This document shows positions 50,795 through 58,722 of a DNA stretch of 64,000 nucleotides, piece by piece. The notes under the pieces were generated by a model. It did no database searches and was not told where the DNA came from. It saw only the letters and a list, made by a program, of their open reading frames with translations. The stretch covers positions 62,001 to 126,000 of the forward strand of contig NZ_JASISU010000001.1 of assembly GCF_030063285.1 (NCBI RefSeq), in the 5' to 3' direction. Within the stretch, counting starts at the first letter, position 1. Each line of letters opens with the position of its first letter. The translations under genes and the position numbers were made by a program. This stretch comes from Pseudarthrobacter sp. PS3-L1. Its GTDB lineage: Bacteria; Actinomycetota; Actinomycetes; Actinomycetales; Micrococcaceae.

Positions 50795-51466
50795 TTACTC
50801 CCTGGCGGAACGCGAGGCAAGGCGCTGGCGGAAGAAGTGGTCGTCGTCGCCGGGCTGCGGGAGGACCGGGTGAACTGGCCGGGGCGCAATACGCGTGGCC
50901 GGGCCCATGGCCACCAGCTCATCCAGCAGGACAAGTGTTGGTGGCATTAGCTTGAGCTCGCCTCGATCCTCGGCGGCAAGGATGTCCTCGGGCCGCATCC
51001 ACCCGGAGTGGGTGGCTTCGGTGGTCTGGTGCAGCGGCTCCAGGTTCGCAGGGAGGATCGTGACATAAAAAAAAGTATCAAAACGCTTGGGTAGATTGCT
51101 GGGCGTGACCCAGTTGGCCCAGGGTGTCAGGGTGGCTGCGGGTAATGCCACCCCTGTTTCCTCGAGTACCTCACGGAGTGCAGCGGACAGTATTCGCGCC
51201 GCGCCGGCGCCGGCGTTGTCACCACCAATGCTGGTGTGAGTCCAGGCGCTCGCATGCTCCGCAAGGAGTTGCTGGGGAAAATCCCGGTCCACAGAATCAG
51301 CGGGGTCGACCCGCCCGCCCGGAAAGACCACCATGCCCGCCGCAAAATCCATGGATGCCACCCGGTGCTGGACAAAAACGAGGCGGCCGTCAGGATGGTC
51401 ACGCAGCAGGATGACGCTGGCGGCCTCACGTGCGGGCGTGGCGGTGGATTCCGAGGCGTTGTGCAC
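50795..51466 (-). CDS. NUDIX hydrolase, NUDT19/CoA-diphosphatase-like layout
   Basis: 223 residues. The NUDIX box is split: GMVVFPGGRVDPADS is separated by about 40 residues from LSAALREVLEETGVALP (REVLEETG core). This insertion is characteristic of the NUDT19-like CoA-diphosphatase group and many actinobacterial NUDIX proteins. It hydrolyses a nucleoside-diphosphate-linked compound. AAGGGGAAAG precedes the GTG start. It is divergent from the metal-transport-like operon. Confidence 0.88.
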   Translation of the reverse strand: MHNASESTATPAREAASVILLRDHPDGRLVFVQHRVASMDFAAGMVVFPGGRVDPADSVDRDFPQQLLAEHASAWTHTSIGGDNAGAGAARILSAALREVLEETGVALPAATLTPWANWVTPSNLPKRFDTFFYVTILPANLEPLHQTTEATHSGWMRPEDILAAEDRGELKLMPPTLVLLDELVAMGPATRIAPRPVHPVLPQPGDDDHFFRQRLASRSARE

Positions 51467-51548
51467 TGGCTTTCCCCTTGTCTAGATGTCCTATGGCCAT
51501 TGTGGCACCTGGGGCGGAGTGTCCGGGGCGGCACTACAGCTTGGTTGT

Positions 51549-51569
51549 TATTGAGAATGATTATGGATA
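51549..51569. promoter_or_regulatory. Fur-family (Zur/Fur) box candidate
   Basis: TATTGAGAATGATTATGGATA: the arms either side of the central G match in 7 of 10 positions, with the AATGATT core seen in Zur and Fur boxes. It lies 40 bp before the first ATPase start in the gap shared with the NUDIX gene. Which metal regulator binds cannot be told from sequence; a Zur-type site is favoured by likeness to actinobacterial Zur boxes. Confidence 0.6.
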
Positions 51570-51609
51570 GCATTGAAAATCCGTCGTCCCCACCAGCAAG
51601 GACCCCTGC

Positions 51610-52371
51610 ATGCCTGCCGCCCTTTCGCTCCACAACCTGTGCGTTTCGGTCGGCAGAAGGATGGTGGTGGAGAACCTCAATGCCATTGTCGAACCCGGTG
51701 AGCGGGTGGCGCTCCTGGGTGCGTCCGGCTCGGGAAAGTCAGTGACGTCCGGGGTGATTATGGGCTCCTTACCCCCGCATTTCAGTGTCACCGGCAGGCT
51801 CACCGTTGCTGGAGTGGGGATCGATCCGGCACTCCCGGCAGCGCGCCGGCCAGCTGGAATTGCGGCCGTCCACCAGGACTCGGCCACTGCACTCAACCCC
51901 TTGGTGAGCGTTGGGCGCCAGCTCAGAGTGCCCCTCAGGCAGTCCGGATTCTCTAGACCCGGAGCCCGGCAGGAAGCAGCCCGCCTGCTAGCGGCAGTCG
52001 GAATGGATGATCCGGTCCGGATCCTGTCCGCCTACGCCGGCGAGCTCTCCGGTGGCCAGGTCCAGCGCGTCTGTATTGCCCTGGCACTGGCGTGCCGGAG
52101 CCGACTGCTCGTCGCGGATGAGCCAACAACGGCACAGGATACGGTCAGCCAGGCCTTGGTCCTGCGCGCACTGACTGCCTACTCCGGCACGGGTGCCGCA
52201 CTGTTGTTCATCACCCACGATGTCGCAGTTGCGGCGTCACTGTGCCATCGAGTCCTGGTGATGCAGGACGGGCACGTGGTGGAGTCAGGTGCCATGGATC
52301 AGGTCCTTGGCCGCCCGCACCACCCGTACACCCAGGCCCTGGTGCGCATTGCGACAGGGCCCGCTGCATGA
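51610..52371 (+). CDS. Dpp-type ATP-binding protein, first gene of metal-type transport operon
   Basis: 253 residues, shorter than usual DppD because the C-terminal peptide-transporter extension is missing. Walker A GASGSGKSV (37-45), signature LSGGQVQRVCIALALA, Walker B LLVADEPTTAQD (Ala where Leu is usual before QD), H-loop FITHDVAVAAS. AAGGA lies before the ATG. It overlaps the next ATPase gene by 4 bp. The compact D/F pair is like CntD/CntF and nickel-type importers. Confidence 0.88.
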   Translation: MPAALSLHNLCVSVGRRMVVENLNAIVEPGERVALLGASGSGKSVTSGVIMGSLPPHFSVTGRLTVAGVGIDPALPAARRPAGIAAVHQDSATALNPLVSVGRQLRVPLRQSGFSRPGARQEAARLLAAVGMDDPVRILSAYAGELSGGQVQRVCIALALACRSRLLVADEPTTAQDTVSQALVLRALTAYSGTGAALLFITHDVAVAASLCHRVLVMQDGHVVESGAMDQVLGRPHHPYTQALVRIATGPAA

Positions 52372-53162
52372 ATACCTCCCTGTCTGCCCACGGACTGCAC
52401 CACACGTATCGTCGTCGTGGCGTGTTTGCTGGCCGGGGGCAGCTGCCCGTGACCGCCCTGGACAATGTCTCGCTGGCCCTTGCGCCTGGCGAAGCCGTTG
52501 GTCTGGTGGGCCGCTCGGGCTCCGGGAAGTCCACGCTGCTTCGCAGCCTCCTTGCATGGGAGCGTCCTGACGCGGGCTGGATCAGCCTGGCGGGCAAACG
52601 CGTCATTCCCGGCCCGGCATCCGCCTTGCGCTGGTACCGGAAAGAAGTCCAGTACGTTCCGCAGCACCCAGCAGGCAGCCTGGATCCACGGATGAGCGTT
52701 GTGCAACTGTTGACGGAACCGCTCCGTCAACTACAGATCCCCGGTGCCCACCGCGCCCTGATCCGTCAGGCCCTGGACCGAGTGGAGCTGCCTGCCGAGG
52801 TAATGGTCAGGAAACCCGGAGAGCTGTCCGGCGGCCAGAACCAGCGTGTCTGCCTTGCCAGGGCATTGGTGGTTTCGCCGCGGTTCCTGCTAGCTGACGA
52901 GCCTGTCAGTGGCCTTGATCTCCCGCTGCGCGATTCCATGGTGCACCTGCTGCACAAGGTAGTCAGCGAGGACGGCCTGGGCCTGCTGTTCGTTTCCCAT
53001 GACCTGCCCACAGTGGGCCGTCTATGCGCCCGGCTGGTGGTTCTTTCGGGGGGATCAGTTGTCGAGGAAGGCGCCACTGCGGACCTACTTGCAAGACCGC
53101 TCCACAGCGTTACCCAGGAACTCGTAGCTTCCATTCCAGGGTTTGCGTTGGCCCCCCGGTGA
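52368..53162 (+). CDS. Dpp-type ATP-binding protein, second
   Basis: 264 residues from ATG 52368 (ATGA overlap). Walker A GRSGSGKST, Q-loop YVPQHPAGSLDPRMS, signature LSGGQNQRVCLARALV, Walker B FLLADEPVSGLD, H-loop FVSHDLPTVGRLC. It pairs with the preceding ATPase. The longer frame to 52242 is a shadow of the first ATPase gene. It overlaps the MFS gene by 4 bp (GTGA). Confidence 0.9.
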   Translation: MNTSLSAHGLHHTYRRRGVFAGRGQLPVTALDNVSLALAPGEAVGLVGRSGSGKSTLLRSLLAWERPDAGWISLAGKRVIPGPASALRWYRKEVQYVPQHPAGSLDPRMSVVQLLTEPLRQLQIPGAHRALIRQALDRVELPAEVMVRKPGELSGGQNQRVCLARALVVSPRFLLADEPVSGLDLPLRDSMVHLLHKVVSEDGLGLLFVSHDLPTVGRLCARLVVLSGGSVVEEGATADLLARPLHSVTQELVASIPGFALAPR

Positions 53163-54430
53163 CGCGCGTGGATACCAGGCAGCAGCTGGAAACACGCATA
53201 AGCAGCACCACCATCGGCAGAACACCGCCCCGACCCAGCTTGCTGTTGGGTAGCCAGCTGATTTTCAACATCGGTTTCTACTCGGTAGTACCCTTCCTAG
53301 CGATCGCCATGCGGCAGGAATTCCTGTTGGGGACGACGGCGGTCGCCCTTGTCCTGGGTGCTCGCACCTTCAGCCAGCAGGGGCTGTTTTTGTTCGGCGG
53401 CGTCGCCGCTGACCGCTGGGGCGCCCGGCGTATCATGCTGCTGGGTTGCCTGGTCAGGGTAGCTGGCTACGTGGTGCTCGCCACGGCCAGTGATCTCCCG
53501 CTGTTCCTAATCGGTGCCATCGTCACCGGCATGGGAGGCGCGTTGTTCTCACCCGCCATGGAAAGCCTGGTGGGAGCTGTAGACAGGCAGCCCGTGAAGC
53601 GGCGTTCCGCATCTCTGTTCGCCTGGCTTGCCGTCTGCGGTGAGTGCGGCGCAGTGCTGGGACCCGTTTTGGGTGCCCTGCTTCTGGGCTACGACTTCAG
53701 GACAGCTGTCCTTTCTGGCGCAGCCATCTTCTTGCTGATGGCCGGTGTCCTCTGGAAAGGACTGCCGGCTGACGCGCGGTTGGCCAAGGCTACCGGTGAG
53801 CCCGGAGCGTGGGCCTGCCTGCGGGACAGGCGCTTTGTCTGCTTCGCGGCGTTCGGCAGTGTCAGTTTGCTCGGCTACAACCAGCTATACCTCGGCTTGC
53901 CACTGGAGCTGGAAAGGGCTGGCCTCGAGACAGCCGCGTTCGGTTTCGTGTTTGCCTACGTTTCGGTCCTTACCATCATCCTGCAGCTTCCCGTCAGTCG
54001 ATTGGCTCGCTGGATGGGCGCTCGCAAGGCACTGCCGGCAGGCTTCTTTCTGCAGGCCCTGGGGCTCGGCGCGGCGGCCATTCTGGCGCCTGTTATACCT
54101 GCTGCCGGCACCGAACTCGCCCCGGCACTCCTGTTGGTCACCGGGCTTGCCCTCGGCCACATGATGGTGGTCCCGCTAGCGCTGGCGCTGGTCCAGGACT
54201 TTGCCGGCACGCATGGCGCCGGATCGTTTTTCGGCCTTTACTCCACCTGCGGGGGCATAGCCGTGCTCCTGGGAAACCTTGCCCTTGGCCCGTTCTACGC
54301 CGCAGCGGAAACGCCAGGTCCGGGCGCGGCAGTTCCCTGGGCTGCCATTGCCGCGGCCTCCGCCGTGTCAGGTCTGTGCATCAGGTATTTCCTGCCTCAG
54401 CCCGGAATGCCCCGCCTTGCATGGTCATGA
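53159..54430 (+). CDS. Major facilitator superfamily exporter (CntE/EntS-like position)
   Basis: 423 residues from GTG 53159 (GTGA overlap). About 12 membrane segments; FSQQGLFLFGGVAADRWGAR is the MFS loop between helices 2 and 3. GKRRSASLFAWLAVCGECGA-like VKRRSASLFAWLAVCGECGA starts the second third. MFS proteins in metal-uptake operons usually export the metallophore (CntE, EntS). Here it lies between the ATPases and the binding protein, an arrangement that suggests paired export and reimport of a small molecule. Confidence 0.85.
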   Translation: MTRVDTRQQLETRISSTTIGRTPPRPSLLLGSQLIFNIGFYSVVPFLAIAMRQEFLLGTTAVALVLGARTFSQQGLFLFGGVAADRWGARRIMLLGCLVRVAGYVVLATASDLPLFLIGAIVTGMGGALFSPAMESLVGAVDRQPVKRRSASLFAWLAVCGECGAVLGPVLGALLLGYDFRTAVLSGAAIFLLMAGVLWKGLPADARLAKATGEPGAWACLRDRRFVCFAAFGSVSLLGYNQLYLGLPLELERAGLETAAFGFVFAYVSVLTIILQLPVSRLARWMGARKALPAGFFLQALGLGAAAILAPVIPAAGTELAPALLLVTGLALGHMMVVPLALALVQDFAGTHGAGSFFGLYSTCGGIAVLLGNLALGPFYAAAETPGPGAAVPWAAIAAASAVSGLCIRYFLPQPGMPRLAWS

Positions 54431-54497
54431 GGAGTCGTTCCTCGACGTCACGTCCCCCTGCCACTGCGCACGCATCCCACAAATCAGAAGGAACACC

Positions 54498-56039
54498 ATG
54501 CCGCTTTCTCCCCGCCGGCCCCTTGCCGGAATCCTGCTTGCATCAGCGCTGGCCCTGAGCGCCAGTGGCTGCTTTGCGGCTTCTCCGGACGCTGCGTCAG
54601 AATCCACGTCGGGTTCCGGGGCAGGCAGGATCAGCCTTGTGATGCTGCAGCCGCCGCGTTCCGGCCTGACCCCGCTCAGCGACGATGCCTTCAAACTGTC
54701 CCGCTGGAGCGCAGCGGAAACCCTCGTGACCCTCGATAACCTTGGCGATGCGCAGCCATCGCTGGCCACGGCGTGGGAGCAGGTGGCTCCAACCACGTGG
54801 CGCGTGACACTGCGTCAGGGCGTTATGTTCCACGACGGAACAGCCCTGACCCCGGAGCAGGTGGTTGGCTCCCTGACCGCTGCTGCGAGCGCAAGCCCCA
54901 AGCCCCGGATCCTCGACGGCGTAAGCCTTGCGGCACGTGCGGACGGACCCGACGCCGTCATCATCACCACGGCTGTCGAGGATCCACTGGTACCCCAGCG
55001 CCTCTCCAGCCCGCAGCTGGCAATCCTGGCGGCGTCGGCCTACAGTGCCGGCGGCGTGGTCAATCCGGTCAACGCTGGGACCGGTCCGTTCCGGCTCACC
55101 ACAGTGGACGGCACCACTGCTGCAACACTTGAACGCTTTGACGGCTACTGGGGTGACACGGCTGCCGCTGCCGGGATAGATGTGTCTTTTGTCCCTGACG
55201 GCACTGCCCGCGCTGCTGCGCTCCGGACTGGAACAGCGGATGTTGTGGAGGCTGTTCCCGTGGGCCAGGTTGGCCAGGTGGACCCAGACCTGGTGCACGA
55301 GGTTCCCATGCCGCGAACCAACACCCTTTACCTGAACGCGCAAAAGGGGCCGTTCGCCGATCCAGCCGTACGGGCAGCTGCCCGTGCCGCCATTGACCGG
55401 GCGGCGATTATCAGCGGAGTGTACGAGGGGCGTGCCGACGGCGCAGATGGCCTGTTGGGTCCCGCAATTGACTGGGCAGCTGATCTGCGGACCTCTGATT
55501 CATACGCAGGCATCCTTAGGAAGCGTGCCGCTCCGGCGCCCGTGGACGGCGTGAGAATCAGCCTGGGAACCTTTACGGACCGTGCCGAACTTCCTGAAGT
55601 TGCTGTCCAGCTGGAGCAGCAGCTTGAAGCCGCTGGTTTTGTGGTGGAGCAGGATGTCCGGGAATATCAGTTCATCGAGGCGGACGCGCTGGCCGGAGCC
55701 TTTGATGCTTTTATCCTGTCCAGGGCAACGGTTCTGGATTCCGGGGACCCCGCGGCCTACATGGTCAGTGATTTTTCCTGCGGGGGATCGTTCACCATCT
55801 CCCAGCTCTGTAGCGCTGATGTTGATGCGGCGCTGGCTAGGGCAACAGCCATTCCGGCGGGCGACCAGCGGCGAACAGCCATCATGGCCGCCGAGGCCCA
55901 GGTCATGGCCACTGATGCGGCAGTGCCCATGCTGCACGAAAGGGTCATCCAGGGTGAGTCCAGTCGCGTCACGGGTGTGGAGCGGGATCCGCGCGAGCGT
56001 GCATTGATCACCAATAAAACCTCGGTGTCCGCTCAATGA
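54498..56039 (+). CDS. Family-5 solute-binding lipoprotein of the metal-type operon
   Basis: 513 residues from ATG 54498 (AGAAGGAAC upstream). The lipobox is SASGC (Cys25). Family-5 marks: WRVTLRQGVMFHDGTALTPE, NAGTGPFRLTTVDG, and FADPAVRAAARAAIDRAAII. The late segment ATDAAVPMLHERVIQGESSR resembles nickel/opine-metallophore binding proteins (NikA/CntA type) more than peptide binders. It overlaps the permease gene by 4 bp. Confidence 0.88.
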   Translation: MPLSPRRPLAGILLASALALSASGCFAASPDAASESTSGSGAGRISLVMLQPPRSGLTPLSDDAFKLSRWSAAETLVTLDNLGDAQPSLATAWEQVAPTTWRVTLRQGVMFHDGTALTPEQVVGSLTAAASASPKPRILDGVSLAARADGPDAVIITTAVEDPLVPQRLSSPQLAILAASAYSAGGVVNPVNAGTGPFRLTTVDGTTAATLERFDGYWGDTAAAAGIDVSFVPDGTARAAALRTGTADVVEAVPVGQVGQVDPDLVHEVPMPRTNTLYLNAQKGPFADPAVRAAARAAIDRAAIISGVYEGRADGADGLLGPAIDWAADLRTSDSYAGILRKRAAPAPVDGVRISLGTFTDRAELPEVAVQLEQQLEAAGFVVEQDVREYQFIEADALAGAFDAFILSRATVLDSGDPAAYMVSDFSCGGSFTISQLCSADVDAALARATAIPAGDQRRTAIMAAEAQVMATDAAVPMLHERVIQGESSRVTGVERDPRERALITNKTSVSAQ

Positions 56040-57841
56040 TGCCGGTTCCCGCCATGCTCAAGGTCACGGCCTCGAGAATACTTGCTGTCCTCGCCGTGGT
56101 TTTGCTGGTGGGAATGCTCCCCTGGCTCTCCGGCCGCAGCGCTGAGTACACAATCCTCCGTGGCCGGTATGCCGAGTTGGAAGCAACTCCGGAAGCGCTC
56201 GCCACGGTCCGCGCGGAACTTGGCCTGGACCGGGGTCCACTCTCCATTTTCGGCTCCTGGCTCGCGGGCGTGCTCCGCGGAGACTTCGGCGCCTCGTGGG
56301 TCAGCAATACAGCTGTTGGCCCCGGCATCCTTGCTGCGCTGGGTATTTCATTGACCCTCATGGCCGCCGCCATGGTTGTGGCGCTGCTGGTGTGCGCCCT
56401 GATGTGCCTGCCAATCCTGCTCCGCAGCGGAGTAGCGCACAGGGGTACGGGGGCGCTTGCGGCAGCACTGACTGCGTTGCCGGAGTTCCTCCTTGCCGCT
56501 GGTCTTTTGGTGGTGGGAGCCGTGTGGCTGGGCTGGTTTCCGCCCTTTGGCTGGCAGGGGCCGCGGAATGTGGTCCTGCCGGCGATCTCGCTGGGCATTC
56601 CGGCGGGCGGCTTGCTGGGGAGACTGCTGGTTGATGCCCTGGCCGGCTCGTACGCAGAACACTGGGTCCAGACCTGGCGAATGGCAGGCTTCTCGCGGCC
56701 TGCCATTGCCTGCGCGGTCATGCGCCGGTCCCTGCCCTCCGTGGTGAGCCAGGGTGGGCTGGTCATCATTGGACTGACCGGCGGTGCCGTGGCCGTGGAG
56801 AAAATCTACGCAATTCCCGGTTTGGGACGAGCAACTCTTGGCGCTGCTGCGGCACAGGACATACCCACCCTGCAGGCTGGAATCCTTGCCCTGCTAGGCG
56901 TGGCGGCATGCATTGGAATCGCTGGATCAGGAGTCCGCCTGGTGCTTCTTGGCCCTGCGCTGCGGGCGGGAACCATGCCGATCGCCGGATCCGTCATGGC
57001 AGCTCGCGGCCGGGATCACGCCGTTCCGGTGGTAGCCGGGGGGCTCCTTGCGGCAATCATCGGCCTGGGGCTGCTGCGTGACCCGTTTACCTCGGCCCAC
57101 GCACGGCTCGCAGCGCCCAGCTGGGCACTGCCGTTTGGTGCGGATGCCAGCGGCCGTGACCTCCTGGCAAGGGTGGGGCACGGGGCTGTTTCAACTGTGG
57201 GAATGGCGCTGCTGGTGGTGGTGGCCTGTCTGCTGACTGCCCTGGTTGTCGGCATGTTTCCGCTGGCGGCAACAGGTCCCCTGGAGGTTGCTAACGCAGC
57301 CCCTCCCATTCTGGCGGGGCTGGTAGTCGCAGCAGTGGCGGGCCCTTCTGCCGGTGGCGCTGCGGCGGCCGTAGCCCTGGTGAGCTGGGCCCCTCTTGCT
57401 GCTCACACAGCGGCGCTGGCCCAGGAAGTACGGGCCCAACCCCACATTCAGATCCTGCCCGTCCTGGGCGTGGGGCGCGGACGAATGATGTGGCGGTACA
57501 TCCTTGTCGCCGTGGCGGGCCCGGTGGCCCGGCACGCTGCGCTCCGTCTGCCTGGGACTGCGCTAGCCCTTGCATCCCTCGGCTTTCTGGGCCTTGGCCC
57601 GGGTCAGCCCACCCCTGAATGGGGCCTTATCCTTGCGGAAGGAATCGGCTACGTGGAGCGCGCTCCCTGGGCGGTACTGGCACCGAGTTCGGCGCTGGTG
57701 CTGGCGTCAATGCTTGCAGTATCCCTTTCCAGCCTGGGCGTTCGCGGTTCCCGCAGCGCCAGGAGTGAATCTGGGCGGGCCGGTGCCCGGCCCATTGTGA
57801 CGGGTGAGCCTGCCGCCAGGTCGCGCGCCGGTGTAAAGTAG
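56036..57841 (+). CDS. Fused DppB-DppC-type permease
   Basis: 601 residues. The first half (1-310) is DppB-like (LRGDFGASWVSNTAVGPGIL, then an EAA-type loop YAEHWVQTWRMAGFSRPAIA). The second half (330-570) is DppC-like (PFGADASGRDLLARVGHGAV, LGVGRGRMMWRYILVAVAGP, LGFLGLGPGQPTPEWGLILA). In most Dpp/Nik/Cnt systems these are two proteins, so this is a single-chain channel. It ends the operon, 28 bp before the TPP riboswitch. Confidence 0.9.
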   Translation: MMPVPAMLKVTASRILAVLAVVLLVGMLPWLSGRSAEYTILRGRYAELEATPEALATVRAELGLDRGPLSIFGSWLAGVLRGDFGASWVSNTAVGPGILAALGISLTLMAAAMVVALLVCALMCLPILLRSGVAHRGTGALAAALTALPEFLLAAGLLVVGAVWLGWFPPFGWQGPRNVVLPAISLGIPAGGLLGRLLVDALAGSYAEHWVQTWRMAGFSRPAIACAVMRRSLPSVVSQGGLVIIGLTGGAVAVEKIYAIPGLGRATLGAAAAQDIPTLQAGILALLGVAACIGIAGSGVRLVLLGPALRAGTMPIAGSVMAARGRDHAVPVVAGGLLAAIIGLGLLRDPFTSAHARLAAPSWALPFGADASGRDLLARVGHGAVSTVGMALLVVVACLLTALVVGMFPLAATGPLEVANAAPPILAGLVVAAVAGPSAGGAAAAVALVSWAPLAAHTAALAQEVRAQPHIQILPVLGVGRGRMMWRYILVAVAGPVARHAALRLPGTALALASLGFLGLGPGQPTPEWGLILAEGIGYVERAPWAVLAPSSALVLASMLAVSLSSLGVRGSRSARSESGRAGARPIVTGEPAARSRAGVK

Positions 57842-57868
57842 GCCTCGCCCAACAGGGTGAATTACTAG

Positions 57869-57987
57869 CGACAGGGGAGCGCCGCCGTCGGACCTCGCAG
57901 AGATGCGGGGGTGAAGGTGGGCGCTGAGAGTGCGGAGAGCCGCAGACCCTCGAACCTGATCCGGTTAGTACCGGCGTAAGGGAGTCG
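57869..57987 (+). ncRNA. TPP riboswitch (THI element)
   Basis: Conserved parts in order: GACAGGGGAGC at the 5' side, GCGCTGAGAGTGCGG (the CTGAGA pyrimidine-sensor motif), then ACCCTCGAACCTGATCCGG (the pyrophosphate-sensor ACCTGATCTGG-type motif), and GTACCGGCGTAAGGGAGTC. P1 closes with CGAC/GTCG. It controls the ykoEDC-type thiamine-precursor transporter. Confidence 0.95.
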
Positions 57988-58047
57988 AGTTTCTCAGAGT
58001 GATCGCAGCAGGCGCCATCCGGCACCCCTGCTGCGGGTTCACTTTCC

Positions 58048-58066
58048 CCTCCTGTACCTCAGGAGG
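58048..58066 (+). promoter_or_regulatory. Hairpin sequestering the ykoE ribosome-binding site
   Basis: CCTCCTG (58048-58054) and CAGGAGG (58060-58066) form a perfect 7-bp stem with a 5-base loop. The right arm is the ribosome-binding site itself, 5 bases before the ATG. With the riboswitch just upstream it indicates translational control. Confidence 0.85.
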
Positions 58067-58071
58067 ACACC

Positions 58072-58722
58072 ATGAGCACCACAACAGTGAAGAAGACCAG
58101 CTCCAGCTGGCGGGTCGTGGATATTGTGGTGGCGGCACTTATTGCCGTCACCGGCGGAATCATTTTCTGGGTGTGGTCCCAGATGGCGGGCGTGATCTCA
58201 GCCCCCATGAATGCCCTGTACCCGCCACTGACTGGCCTGATCTCAGGTGGCTGGATGATCCCGGCCATCCTGGGAATGCTGATTATCCGCAAACCTGGGG
58301 CAGCAGTTTTCTGCGAGACGGTAGCTGCAACCGGAGAACTCATGTTTGGTTCGCAATATGGCGCTACTGTGCTGTTTTCGGGATTTCTGCAGGGCCTCGG
58401 TGCTGAGCTGGTGTTCCTTCTGTTCGTGTACGGGCGGCCCAGCGTGCGCGGGTTCCTGCACCAGAAATACAACCTCGTGGCTGCACTGTTGGCCGGAGTG
58501 GGGGCAGGAGTCTTCTGTGGCCTGAACGATTCATTCCTGCCCTGGGGGTGGAATATCGCCTATCCCGCTGGCGACAAGCTCGTCTACATCATCTTCTGCG
58601 CCATCTCCGGCGCGGTCATTGCCGGCGGACTGTCCTGGATTGCTACCCGGGGCCTGGCGGGAACCGGAGTGCTGAGTTCCTTCGCCTCCCGGAAGGCCGC
58701 CACGGAGGCCATGGTCCGCTGA
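58072..58722 (+). CDS. ykoE: ECF transporter S component, YkoE family
   Basis: 216 residues with about six membrane segments. Blocks VVDIVVAALIAVTGGIIFWV, LYPPLTGLISGGWMIPAILG, AAVFCETVAATGELMFGSQY and NLVAALLAGVGAGVFCGLND are YkoE hallmarks. It binds the thiamine pyrimidine precursor hydroxymethylpyrimidine. It sits directly behind a TPP riboswitch, and its TGA overlaps the ATG of the ATPase gene by one base. Confidence 0.93.
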   Translation: MSTTTVKKTSSSWRVVDIVVAALIAVTGGIIFWVWSQMAGVISAPMNALYPPLTGLISGGWMIPAILGMLIIRKPGAAVFCETVAATGELMFGSQYGATVLFSGFLQGLGAELVFLLFVYGRPSVRGFLHQKYNLVAALLAGVGAGVFCGLNDSFLPWGWNIAYPAGDKLVYIIFCAISGAVIAGGLSWIATRGLAGTGVLSSFASRKAATEAMVR

